Assembly: GCA_025463905.1 (NCBI GenBank)
Contig: JAODBJ010000147.1
Coordinates: 1 to 41,794, forward strand
Direction: 5' to 3'
Length of the DNA stretch: 41,794 bases
Source of the DNA: Actinomycetes bacterium
GTDB taxonomy: Bacteria > Actinomycetota > Acidimicrobiia > IMCC26256 > PALSA-610
Shown here: piece after piece, positions 8,363 through 17,581 of the stretch
Layout: every line of letters begins with the position of its first letter
Numbering within the stretch: position 1 is the first letter of the stretch
Made by a program: the position numbers and the translations under genes
Notes under the pieces: generated by a model
Told to the model about the DNA's origin: nothing
Databases searched by the model: none
What the model saw: the letters and a program-made list of their open reading frames with translations, nothing else

Positions 8363-9463
8363 ATGACGAGCCTGCTGGATCGCGCCGACTCGGCGGAGCG
8401 CCCGGTCTATCGCCTGCCACCTGAGGCGTATTACGACCCGGCGTGGTACGAGCGCGAGCGCCGTGAGCTGTTCGGTCGTACGTGGAACCTTGTCGGTCAC
8501 GTCAGCGAATGCATGCAGCCCGGCGATTACTTCACCGCGCTGGTCGGCACCGAGCCGGTTGTCGTGGTTCGCCAAAACGACGGCACGTTGCGCGGCTTTC
8601 TCAACCTCTGCCGTCACCGCGGAATGGTCATTGCGTGTGGCAGCGGGAACTGCGGCGAGTCGCTCCGTTGTGGTTACCACGGGTGGGAGTTCGCCCTCGA
8701 CGGTGCACTCGAACGGGTGCCGCAGCGCAAGACCCAGTTCCCCGACATCGATGCCGGCGCGCTCGGGTTGTTCGACGTGTCGGTGCAGGTGTGGGGCGGG
8801 TTCATCTTCGTGCACCCCGACCCGGCGGCGGAAGCGACGTTCACTGCGTGGCTCGGAGACTTGCCCGAGCACTGTGGCGACTACCCATGGGACGACATCG
8901 TCGAGATCGCGCGCACCCGCGTGCCGCTGCGTTGCAACTGGAAGCTCTACATCGAGAATCACATCGACTGGCTGCACCTCTGGTACCTCCACCAAGACAG
9001 CCTGAAGATGTACGAACACCATGAGGCGAGCTACGCGACGTCGGGACGCCATTGGTACTCGGCCGAGGTCCTGCGGGTTGGTGAAGGCAGCCAAACGCCG
9101 CGCTCAGTGATGCAGCCGATTCCGGGTGTCAGCGAGGACGAGTTACGTACCCTGCGCGCCAACCTGATGTTCCCGAACGTCCCGATGGCGACGATGGGGA
9201 CCATGGTGCAGACGTACCAGGTCGTGCCGACCGGCCCCGAGACGTGCGAGCTCGATATTCGCAACTACGGCGCGCCCGGCGCGGTCGTCAGCGAGGAGAT
9301 GCGCGCACAAGGTCTGTTGATCCTGCGCGACGAAGACGGTGTCGCGTGCGAGCAGATGCAGATGGCGATCCACTCCGCGCGGTTCGAGGTCGGTCCGCTC
9401 GCCATCGAGCACGAGCGCCCGATCGCCGACTTCCACGCCAACTTGCTCACGTATCTCGGCTGA
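8363..9463 (+). CDS. Rieske non-heme iron aromatic-ring-hydroxylating oxygenase, large (alpha) subunit
   Basis: Rieske motif CRHRGMVI...CGYHGWEF; catalytic-domain NWKLYIENHIDWLHLWYLH. SD CGGAGG before ATG 8363. Confidence 0.88.
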   Translation: MTSLLDRADSAERPVYRLPPEAYYDPAWYERERRELFGRTWNLVGHVSECMQPGDYFTALVGTEPVVVVRQNDGTLRGFLNLCRHRGMVIACGSGNCGESLRCGYHGWEFALDGALERVPQRKTQFPDIDAGALGLFDVSVQVWGGFIFVHPDPAAEATFTAWLGDLPEHCGDYPWDDIVEIARTRVPLRCNWKLYIENHIDWLHLWYLHQDSLKMYEHHEASYATSGRHWYSAEVLRVGEGSQTPRSVMQPIPGVSEDELRTLRANLMFPNVPMATMGTMVQTYQVVPTGPETCELDIRNYGAPGAVVSEEMRAQGLLILRDEDGVACEQMQMAIHSARFEVGPLAIEHERPIADFHANLLTYLG

Positions 9464-9496
9464 GTATCCCGCCCGGGTATCCGCGACCATCATGCC

Positions 9497-10693
9497 GTGA
9501 CGGCGAGACATGAACGGCGCGCGCTCCTTGCAGCCGCGTTCGTGTGCATGGCGAGCACCAGCGTCGTCTTCCCGCTCCTCGCCGCGTTACAAGACGAACA
9601 CCATCTTCCGACCGCCGGCATCGGGGTCATCGCGGCTGGACCATTTTTCGCCGCGGTGGCAGTGCAACTTGGCCTCGCCCACCTCGCGGACCGCGGCGGC
9701 GCTCGCCGGCTCATGGTTGCGGGCATCGTGCTTGCGTCCGCGTCATTGTTCGGCATGGCGGCGGGCCGGTCGCTGTGGCAATTCGTGCTCGCGCGCTCGC
9801 TCGCCGGCCTGGCGTTAGGCGTCTTCCTGCCGGCCGCGCGCGCAACGGCGGCGGGATCCGTCGAGGGTGAGCACGCGCACGGGCTTGGTCGTCTCTCGAG
9901 CGCAGAGCTCGCCGGCTTGGTCGCGGGCCCGGCTGTCGGGGCGGCCATCGCCGCTGTCGCCGGTGTCGTCACGGCCTTCCTCGCCGTCGGTGTCGCCGGG
10001 TTGGTCGTGGCCGTGTTCATCGGTCGCCATCTGCCGAATGGTGTGGACGGTGCGGAAGGCAGCGCGCCGGCCTTACTGCGACCCGCGGGGCGCGGGTTCG
10101 CCGCATTCGCCGGTAACCGCAACGCGGGCGCGGCGATCCTGCTCATCGTCGCGATCGAGTACCCCGTCGGGATGTTCGAGGCGACCTGGGCCCGGTACCT
10201 CGTCGATCGGGGTGCGAGCAGCTTGTTCGTCGGACTCAGTGCCGCGACGTTCGGTCTCCCGTTCATACTGCTCGCGGCCGGTGGCGGCCGAGTGGCCGAT
10301 CGCATCGGGCCGGCGCGCGCGGCGGCGTTGGCGTCGCTTGTCGTCGCACCGATCATTGCCGCGTACAGCGTCCCGCACCGGCCGGGACTGATCGTCAGCC
10401 TCGCGGTGCTCGAAGCATGCTTCCAGGCGATCGCGATTCCCGCGGCGCGGGCGGCGATGGTCGCCGCGTCGCCGCCCGATGGCGTGGCTGCCGGCCAAGG
10501 GCTCGCCGGCGCGGTGGGATTGTTCGCGACCGGTGTTGCCGCGCTCGTGACGCCGGCGGTGTACACCGCCGGCGGCGCGGTCGCGATGTGCACGTCGGTC
10601 GCGGCCGTCGTGGTGGTCATGGTGATCGGCGCGCTGATGCTCGGCCCGTCGGTGCGTCCTGCGGCTCGACCGGTCGCCGAAATGAACACGTAA
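9497..10693 (+). CDS. MFS transporter
   Basis: Twelve-TM-like hydrophobic pattern; LAHLADRGGARRLMVAGIVLA, RSLAGLALGVFLPAARA; GTG start. Confidence 0.8.
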   Translation: MTARHERRALLAAAFVCMASTSVVFPLLAALQDEHHLPTAGIGVIAAGPFFAAVAVQLGLAHLADRGGARRLMVAGIVLASASLFGMAAGRSLWQFVLARSLAGLALGVFLPAARATAAGSVEGEHAHGLGRLSSAELAGLVAGPAVGAAIAAVAGVVTAFLAVGVAGLVVAVFIGRHLPNGVDGAEGSAPALLRPAGRGFAAFAGNRNAGAAILLIVAIEYPVGMFEATWARYLVDRGASSLFVGLSAATFGLPFILLAAGGGRVADRIGPARAAALASLVVAPIIAAYSVPHRPGLIVSLAVLEACFQAIAIPAARAAMVAASPPDGVAAGQGLAGAVGLFATGVAALVTPAVYTAGGAVAMCTSVAAVVVVMVIGALMLGPSVRPAARPVAEMNT

Positions 10694-10710
10694 CCAACCG
10701 GGAACGTTGC

Positions 10711-10736
10711 GAACCATCGCGCGTGACGCGCGGTTC
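10711..10736. terminator. Imperfect hairpin between the MFS gene and the creatininase-family operon
   Basis: GAACC-at-CGCGCG-tga-CGCGCGGTTC, extendable by AACG...CGTT; terminator or operator possible. Confidence 0.35.
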
Positions 10737-10784
10737 ACGTTGACCACACCGTCCGGCAACGGACCGTATCTACCTTGACCGTCG

Positions 10785-11582
10785 ATGCCCCGGCGATGGG
10801 TCGACCAAACGTGGATGCAGCTGGAAGACCTTGCGGGCGGCGCCGAAGTCGGTCTCGTACCGGTCGGCGCGACCGAGCAGCACGGCCCGCACCTTCCAAC
10901 CGCGACCGACACCATCATCGCCACCGCGATCTGTGAGGCCGCGAGCGACCGGTGTGGTGCGCCGGTGCTCCCGGCGATTCCCCTCGGGGCGAGCTACGGC
11001 CACGGCACGGTCATGCCGGGCACGATCTCGTTGACCCCTGAGCTCCTCGCGGCGGTCGTGCGCCAGTACGTCGAGTGGGCGGCTGCGTCGGGGCTCACGC
11101 GTCTCCTGTTCGTCAACGCGCACTTCGGTAATGCCGCATCTCTCGGCATCGCGACCGATCACGTGCGGCTCTACCGGCCCGACCTGCAGGTAGGAACGGT
11201 CGACTGGTGGTCGCTCGATCCGATCGTGGCCTCCGAAACGGTCGCCGACGGCGCCGATCTGCACGCCAACCGAGCCGAGACGTCGGTGATGCTCGCGGTC
11301 GCGCCCGAGCTTGTCGATCGCGCCCGCATGGCCAACGCGGACGACCCCGACCGCACCGGCGACCTCGTGTTCCGATACACCGCACCGAGCCTGTCGACGA
11401 ACGGCGTCACGGGACGCCCGTCGGAAGCGACGGTCGAGCTCGGCGAACTTCTCGTCGCGCGCACCGCCGACGCGTTGAGCGCGCGGGTTGAGCGCGGACG
11501 TGTAGAGGAGCCGCCGCTCGGACGCGCACCATTTCCGAAACTCACCCGTCACCCAGAGGAAGTTTTGTCATGGACACCGTAA
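10785..11582 (+). CDS. Creatininase-family amidohydrolase
   Basis: VPVGATEQHGPHLPTATDTIIA, GASYGHGTVMPGTISL, LLFVNAHFGN. Confidence 0.85.
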   Translation: MPRRWVDQTWMQLEDLAGGAEVGLVPVGATEQHGPHLPTATDTIIATAICEAASDRCGAPVLPAIPLGASYGHGTVMPGTISLTPELLAAVVRQYVEWAAASGLTRLLFVNAHFGNAASLGIATDHVRLYRPDLQVGTVDWWSLDPIVASETVADGADLHANRAETSVMLAVAPELVDRARMANADDPDRTGDLVFRYTAPSLSTNGVTGRPSEATVELGELLVARTADALSARVERGRVEEPPLGRAPFPKLTRHPEEVLSWTP

Positions 11583-12937
11583 GCCCGACGACCGACGCGC
11601 ATCGCCAACTCACGACCGATCTCGCGGAACGTGGCGTCAAATACGTCGTCGGGTCATTCGTCGACATCACCGGCCGGGCCAAGTCGAAGGTCGTGCCGAT
11701 CGACCATCTCCCGAACCTTCTTGCGGGTTCGGAGCGGTACACGCCGCGTGGACTCGGCGAGCTCGGGCAGATGACGCCTCACGAAGACGAGTGCGTCGCG
11801 ATGCCCGACCCTTCGACCGTGCGTGTCATGCCGTGGGACCCGACCTTCGCGTGGATGGCCGCCGACCTTCTCTACGGCGGCACGGAACCGTTCGCGCACT
11901 GCACACGTTCGATGCTGAAGGGTCAGCTGGCCGTCGCGCAAGAACGTGGCTTCGTCTTCAACCTCGGCGTCGAGACGGAGATCTACGCGTACAAACCCGA
12001 TGCGATCGGTGCTGACGGCTACCTCGGGCCCATCGCGCCGAGCGGCCGCATCGATCCCACGCCCGGGTACGACGTCGAGAGCACCCTCGACGCGATGCCG
12101 TTCCTCGATCCGATGGTTCGTTACATGAACGAGTCGGGCTTCGGTATCTACAGCTTCGATCACGAAGGCGGCGACGCACAGTTCGAGTTCGATTTCCAGT
12201 ACGCGCCGGCGCTCGAGATGGCCGACAAGATCACGTTCTTCCGCCTGATGGCGAAGCAGGTCGCGAAGTCGGCCGGGTTGGCCGTGACGTTCATGCCCAA
12301 GCCCTATACCGACGCGTGGGGATCGGGTCATCACTTCAACATGAGCCTCACCGATGTCGAGTCGGGTCAGAACCTGTTCCGCGACGTCGACGGCCCTCGT
12401 GGTTGGAGCAAGCTCTGCTACGGGTTCATCGCCGGTATCGTTCGCCATGCCGCGGCGCTCGCCGCGATCGCGACGCCGACGGTGAACTCCTACAAGCGTC
12501 TGGTGCCGCGCCTCACCGACGGTTGCGTGTCGTGGGCGCCGGTGTGGGCGGCGTACGGCGACAACAACCGCTCGTGCATGCTGCGTCTCCCGCGTAACCG
12601 TCCGTGTCTCGAGAACCGCGCGGTCGACTCCGCCGCGAACACGTACGCGGCGGCCGCGTTCATGCTCGCCGCCGGCCTCGAAGGGATCGCCGAGGGACTC
12701 GACCCCGGCGAGCCGATCGAAGACCTCATGTACGACTCGACGAAGCGCTCCGACGCGGTGCGGCTTCCTCGCAACCTGCTCGAGGCGATCGACGCATTCG
12801 AGGCGGACCCGTTGAGCCATTCGGTCTTCCCGGCCGAGTTCGTGAGCGCGTACGTCGAGATGAAGAACAACGAATGGGACGCGTACCACTCGCAGGTCAG
12901 CGAGTGGGAGCGCGACAAGTACCTCGCGATGTTCTGA
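11570..12937 (+). CDS. Glutamine-synthetase-family ligase, GlnT / gamma-glutamylmethylamide synthetase-like
   Basis: VKYVVGSFVDITGRAKSKVVPIDHL, GVETEIYAY, FDHEGGDAQFEFDF, FMPKPYTDAWGSGHHFNMSL, RLPRNRPCLENRAVDSAANTYAA. Confidence 0.85.
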   Translation: MDTVSPTTDAHRQLTTDLAERGVKYVVGSFVDITGRAKSKVVPIDHLPNLLAGSERYTPRGLGELGQMTPHEDECVAMPDPSTVRVMPWDPTFAWMAADLLYGGTEPFAHCTRSMLKGQLAVAQERGFVFNLGVETEIYAYKPDAIGADGYLGPIAPSGRIDPTPGYDVESTLDAMPFLDPMVRYMNESGFGIYSFDHEGGDAQFEFDFQYAPALEMADKITFFRLMAKQVAKSAGLAVTFMPKPYTDAWGSGHHFNMSLTDVESGQNLFRDVDGPRGWSKLCYGFIAGIVRHAAALAAIATPTVNSYKRLVPRLTDGCVSWAPVWAAYGDNNRSCMLRLPRNRPCLENRAVDSAANTYAAAAFMLAAGLEGIAEGLDPGEPIEDLMYDSTKRSDAVRLPRNLLEAIDAFEADPLSHSVFPAEFVSAYVEMKNNEWDAYHSQVSEWERDKYLAMF

Positions 12938-13611
12938 TGCGGGTTGGCGTTGTCATAGGTCGGTACCCGACCGAGCGATACTCGCTACACCGGGGGTACA
13001 TCGACGCGCTACGCGCACTCGACGCCACGCCGGTCATCGTTCCGGCGGGCGACGGGTGTGGCCCGGCGCTCGCGGCCGAACTGCTCAGCGACTGCGACGC
13101 GTTGGTCGTGACCGGAGGTGGCGACCTCGAGTCGACCACGTACGACTCGGAACCCGCCGACGTGCGTGACGCCGACGCGAACCGCGACGCCGTCGATCTT
13201 TGGGCCGTTCGAACGTTCTACGCGATGAGCCGGCCCGTCCTCGGGATCTGTCGCGGCGCACAGGCAATCGCGGTCGCGATGGGCGGGAAGCTCGTGCAAG
13301 ATCTCGTGCACGCCGGGTTCGCCGACCACTGGCAGGAAGCGCGGCAACACGAACCGGTCCACGCCGTGGAGGCGGAACCCGGCTCCTATGCGGCGCAGGC
13401 ACTGGGTGGCGCAACCGTCGTGAATTCGATCCATCACCAAGCTGTTTGTGAACTGGGCTCGGCGTTGCGCGCGACCGCGTGGAGTCCGGACGGTGTCGTC
13501 GAAGCCGTCGAAGCCGAGGGCCTTCTAGCGTTGCAGTGGCATCCAGAACGGTTGCTCGCTGACGACGCGCGGCATCTCGCGCCCTTCGAATGGCTGGTGA
13601 AACAGATATGA
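12937..13611 (+). CDS. Class I glutamine amidotransferase / gamma-glutamyl hydrolase, PuuD-like
   Basis: DALVVTGGGDL, PVLGICRGAQAIAVAMGG, NSIHHQAV, LALQWHPE; start ATG 12937 overlaps the preceding stop. Confidence 0.85.
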   Translation: MRVGVVIGRYPTERYSLHRGYIDALRALDATPVIVPAGDGCGPALAAELLSDCDALVVTGGGDLESTTYDSEPADVRDADANRDAVDLWAVRTFYAMSRPVLGICRGAQAIAVAMGGKLVQDLVHAGFADHWQEARQHEPVHAVEAEPGSYAAQALGGATVVNSIHHQAVCELGSALRATAWSPDGVVEAVEAEGLLALQWHPERLLADDARHLAPFEWLVKQI

Positions 13612-14384
13612 CCGAATCCCGCGTTGCGGTTGTTACCGGTGGTGGACGTGGGCTCGGGCGCGGTATCGCGCTCGCGCTCGCCGATGACGGCTACGACGTC
13701 GTCCTCGGCTGGCGTTCCGACCAGGCGGCGGCGGAGGAGACGGCCGAAGCGGTTCGCGAGCGCGGTCGCGCGGTGAAGATGGTCTCGGGCGACGTCGCCG
13801 AAGCATCGACGATGACGTTGCTCGCCGACGCGGCCGCGTCACTCGGCGACCTGCGCGTGTGGGTGAACAACGCAGGCGTGTCCGTCATAGCGACGGTCGC
13901 CGACACTCCGCCGGCGGAGATGGAGTGGATGCTCGCGATCAATGTCATGGGCACGCTGCACGGCATGCAAGCCGCGGTACGCGTGATGCGCGACGCCGGA
14001 AACGGCGGCTGCATCGTGAACGTCGCTTCGGATGCCGGTCTGCAGGGCTTCGCGTATCTCGGTGGCTATGCCGCCACGAAGTTCGCGGTCGTCGGCCTCA
14101 CGCAAAGCGCGGCGCTCGAGCTCGCGGTCGACGGCATCACGGTGAACGCGGTCTGCCCGGGAACCGCCGAGACGGACATGAATCGGGCCGAGTGGCAGGC
14201 CGAGACGGCGCTCACCGAACGCAACCTCGACGACGTGCGCGCCGCGTCTCTCGACGAGATCCCGTTGGGGCGGTTCTGCACGCCGGCCGATGTCGGCGCG
14301 ACGGTCGCATGGATCGTGAGCCCCGGCGCCGCCTTCGTTACCGGCCAGGCCGTGTGTGTCAACGGCGGGATGGTCCTGCATTGA
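13608..14384 (+). CDS. SDR-family oxidoreductase
   Basis: VTGGGRGLGRGIALAL, NNAGVS, YAATKFAV, ATG overlaps the preceding stop (ATGA). Confidence 0.9.
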   Translation: MTESRVAVVTGGGRGLGRGIALALADDGYDVVLGWRSDQAAAEETAEAVRERGRAVKMVSGDVAEASTMTLLADAAASLGDLRVWVNNAGVSVIATVADTPPAEMEWMLAINVMGTLHGMQAAVRVMRDAGNGGCIVNVASDAGLQGFAYLGGYAATKFAVVGLTQSAALELAVDGITVNAVCPGTAETDMNRAEWQAETALTERNLDDVRAASLDEIPLGRFCTPADVGATVAWIVSPGAAFVTGQAVCVNGGMVLH

Positions 14385-14397
14385 ACAAGGAGACGAT

Positions 14398-15030
14398 GTG
14401 CGCCAACCGATGATCGTCGGCAACCCCGTGTTGATCGTCGTCGACATGCAGAATTCGGGAGGCCGGCCTATCGAAGAGGTCGGCATCCCGATCATGGACG
14501 GGTACGAGGAGCGGCGCGCCAACGCGCTGGAGATCGTTGCCGCGGCGCGCCGCGGGGGCGTGCCGGTGATCTTCTTCCAAGAAGCGCACCGGCGGAACCT
14601 CGTCGACTTTGGGCGCGAGCTCGACGGTACGGAAGGCATTCACTGCCTCGAAGGTGATGCCACCACCGAACTCGACCCGGCGTTACTTCCCGAGGACGGC
14701 GAATACCACATTGTCAAGCGGCGCTACTCGTGCTTCTTCGGAACGGAGCTCGAAATCCTCCTGAAGGGATTGCGCGCCGACACACTCGTGCTCATCGGTG
14801 GTCTCACCGACGTGTGCGTGCACTACACGTTCGCCGACGGCCACCAGCGCGACTACTTCATGCGGGTCGTCGAAGACTGCGTCGGCGGGTCGTCGTTCGC
14901 CGCGCACGACGCGTCGCTCGCAGCCATGGAGTACCTCCAAGGCGGCGCGCGCGTCACGACCGCAACCGTCATCGACGCGTTCGCGCTCCGCGCGGACCCG
15001 TCCATCTCTTCTGTCCCGGCTTCCGTTTAG
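14398..15030 (+). CDS. Isochorismatase-family cysteine hydrolase
   Basis: PVLIVVDMQNSGG, IVKRRYSCFFGTELEILLKGLRADTLVLIGGLTDVCVHYTFADGHQRDYFMRVVEDC; GTG start with AAGGAGA SD. Confidence 0.85.
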   Translation: MRQPMIVGNPVLIVVDMQNSGGRPIEEVGIPIMDGYEERRANALEIVAAARRGGVPVIFFQEAHRRNLVDFGRELDGTEGIHCLEGDATTELDPALLPEDGEYHIVKRRYSCFFGTELEILLKGLRADTLVLIGGLTDVCVHYTFADGHQRDYFMRVVEDCVGGSSFAAHDASLAAMEYLQGGARVTTATVIDAFALRADPSISSVPASV

Positions 15031-15077
15031 CCGTTCTCATGCATCCGCAGTCGACATCAGTACATCCAGGAGGATCT

Positions 15078-16703
15078 GTGCCCCGCCGAAAGACCGACCA
15101 CCCCCGCACGCGCTGGCTGCGGCTCGCTGCTCTTGTCGCCGCGCTCGCGCTCGCCGTCGCGGCGTGCGGTGGCACCTCGTCGGGCAACGCCTCTTCCGGC
15201 AATAACGGCGGCGGCAACGGCGGCGCGGCTTCGACGACGTTGCGAACCGCGTTCGTCGCCGACATGCAGGTTCCCGACCCCGACATCTTCTACGAGACCG
15301 AGGGCAACCAGGTCGTGATGTCGACCTATGAAGGGTTGGTTCGCTATCAGCAAAACCCGCCGACGAACGCCCTCGAAGGGCTTCTCGCGACGTCGTGGGA
15401 GAAGTCGGCCGACGGGAAGACCTACACGTTCCACCTGCGCTCGAACGTGAAGTTCGAGGATGGCACGCCGATGGACTCCGCCGCGGCGAAGGCGAGTTTC
15501 GAACGACGGCCGAAGGTGAACCAGGGCCCGGCGTACATGCTCGCCCAGGTCGCGTCGTACGGCACCCCCGACCCGCTGACGTTCGTCGTGAACCTCAAGC
15601 AGCCGGTGTCGGCGTTCATGGACTACCTCGCTGCTCCCTACGGTCCGAAGCTCTTGAGCCCGACCGCGATGACGAAGTACGCGAAGGGTGGCGACTTCAC
15701 GCAGGGCTACCTGAAGACGCACAGCATCGGCACCGGTCCGTACTACATCAAGTCGTTCACCCTCGGGCAGCAATACGTGCTCGCTGCGAACCCGAACTAC
15801 TGGGGTGCGAAGCCGAAGATCACGACGATCGAGATCAACATCGTCCCGGACCTCTCGACGCAGCAGCTGAAGATCGAAGGTGGCGACCTCGACATCCTGC
15901 ACAATCTGCCGGCCGCAACCACCAATACGTTCAAGACCAAGAGCGGCTTCCAGGTGATCACCATCCCGGCGTTGCAGAAGTCGGTGTTGAAGATCAACCC
16001 GCAGAAGGCGCCGTTCAACGACCTGTCGCTGCGCCAGGCCCTGCGCGCCGCAATCGACCGCAACAAACTCACGAGCGAGATCTACGGCAACCTCGGCACC
16101 GTGTCGACGCAGATGTTGCCGGCCGGCATGCAGCCTGCCGGTACCGGTCTCGACTCGTACACGTACGACCCGACGTTGCTCCCGGCCGCGGTGAAGAAGC
16201 TGCCGTCGTCGTCGAAGAGCATCACGATCGCGTACGCGTCTGGATTCGTGAACGACCAGCGCACGGCGGAAGCGATCCAGAAGGTGCTGGCCGACGCGGG
16301 ATTCAACGCCAAGGTCACGCCGATCACGCTCGCGCAGTTCTTCGCGCTGCGTGACCAACCCGAGTCGAAGGTGCCGAATCTCCTGGTGGAGACGGCCAAC
16401 CCCGACGCGGCGCATCCCGACACGTACCTGCGGATCTTCTTCAACACGGGAGGATTCCTCAACTACGTCAAAGGTGGGAGCAAAGCCGCCGACGCCGAGA
16501 TGGACCGCGGCTTGTACACCAACGACCCGGCGGTCGTGAAGGACGCGTACGAGAAAGCGTCTCAGCTCGTGCACGATTCGGCGACGTTCGTGACGATCGC
16601 CGACGTGAAGGGCACGTTCGTGGCAACCACCAAGCTGAAGGGCTGGACAAGTACCGGGGCGGCACCGCTGAGCCTCAACTTCCAGTCCGCGACGCTCGGA
16701 TGA
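15078..16703 (+). CDS. ABC transporter substrate-binding lipoprotein, family 5 (peptide/opine/nickel type)
   Basis: Lipobox LAVAACGG, YEGLVRYQ, LATSWEKSADGKTYTFHLRSNVKFEDGTPMDS, IGTGPYYIKS; GTG 15078 with CCAGGAGG SD. Confidence 0.9.
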   Translation: MPRRKTDHPRTRWLRLAALVAALALAVAACGGTSSGNASSGNNGGGNGGAASTTLRTAFVADMQVPDPDIFYETEGNQVVMSTYEGLVRYQQNPPTNALEGLLATSWEKSADGKTYTFHLRSNVKFEDGTPMDSAAAKASFERRPKVNQGPAYMLAQVASYGTPDPLTFVVNLKQPVSAFMDYLAAPYGPKLLSPTAMTKYAKGGDFTQGYLKTHSIGTGPYYIKSFTLGQQYVLAANPNYWGAKPKITTIEINIVPDLSTQQLKIEGGDLDILHNLPAATTNTFKTKSGFQVITIPALQKSVLKINPQKAPFNDLSLRQALRAAIDRNKLTSEIYGNLGTVSTQMLPAGMQPAGTGLDSYTYDPTLLPAAVKKLPSSSKSITIAYASGFVNDQRTAEAIQKVLADAGFNAKVTPITLAQFFALRDQPESKVPNLLVETANPDAAHPDTYLRIFFNTGGFLNYVKGGSKAADAEMDRGLYTNDPAVVKDAYEKASQLVHDSATFVTIADVKGTFVATTKLKGWTSTGAAPLSLNFQSATLG

Positions 16704-17578
16704 GCGTGCACGCGCCAGGGGCGCCGGTCCAACGCAGGTGGTTCCCGGCGCCCCTGCGCGTCACGTTCATCAGCAGCCGGCTACGCAAGGTCGGCAAACT
16801 CGAGTCCGTCGCGCTCGGCACGTTGATCGCGCTGACAATCCTCCTGTTGCTGGTGCCACTCTTCGCTCCGCACGGCGCGACCGACGACGTCGGCAAATCG
16901 CTTACGGGTCCGAGCGTGCATCACTGGATGGGCATCGACGAACAGGGCCGCGACGTGCTCAGCCGCGTCCTGTTCGGCATGCGCACCAGTTGGTTCGCCG
17001 CATTCGAAGTCATCGCGTCCGGCGTGGTCATCGGCGGTTTGATCGGTCTCGTAGCCGGCATGAGCGGTGGTTGGATCGACAACCTCCTGATGCGCATAAC
17101 CGACGTGTTCCTGGCGCTGCCGGGCCCGTTACTCGTGTTGGCGGTGGTTTCCGCCTTGGGTCCGTCGCTTCCGCACACGCTGGTCGCGGTCGGCGTCGTC
17201 TGGTGGCCGTTCTACGCCCGCATAGTGCGCGGTGAGGTCCGCTCGATCGCGTCACGCAGCCATGTGGAAGCGGCGCGCATGGGTGGTGCCGGCCGGTTGC
17301 GCGTCGCGTTCCGCCATGTCGTCCCGGGAACCTTCGGTGCGGTGCTCGTGACCGCATCCCTCGACATCGGTGCGCTGTTGCTCACGTTGGCCGGGCTTTC
17401 CTTCCTCGGGCTCGGATCGCCGGCGCCGGCTCCGGAGCTCGGAGCGATGACGTCGCGAGGTCTCGCCTACCTGTTCGACGCGTGGTGGGTGCCGGTGTTC
17501 CCCGCATTGGGTGTGTTCCTGCTCGCGTTCATCGGCAACGTCGCCGGCGACGGCGTGCGCGACCTCGTGGAGGCTTGA
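16700..17578 (+). CDS. Opp/Dpp-type ABC transporter permease (DppC-like)
   Basis: HWMGIDEQGRDVLSRVLFGMRTSW, MRITDVFLALPGPLLVLAVVSALG, EAARMGGAGRLRVAFRHVVPG. Confidence 0.88.
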   Translation: MSVHAPGAPVQRRWFPAPLRVTFISSRLRKVGKLESVALGTLIALTILLLLVPLFAPHGATDDVGKSLTGPSVHHWMGIDEQGRDVLSRVLFGMRTSWFAAFEVIASGVVIGGLIGLVAGMSGGWIDNLLMRITDVFLALPGPLLVLAVVSALGPSLPHTLVAVGVVWWPFYARIVRGEVRSIASRSHVEAARMGGAGRLRVAFRHVVPGTFGAVLVTASLDIGALLLTLAGLSFLGLGSPAPAPELGAMTSRGLAYLFDAWWVPVFPALGVFLLAFIGNVAGDGVRDLVEA

Positions 17579-17581
17579 GCC

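Noticed and set aside
15057-16574. 505-aa minus-strand ORF opposite the substrate-binding protein
   Set aside because: Shadow ORF; plus strand encodes a lipoprotein SBP with SD and lipobox.
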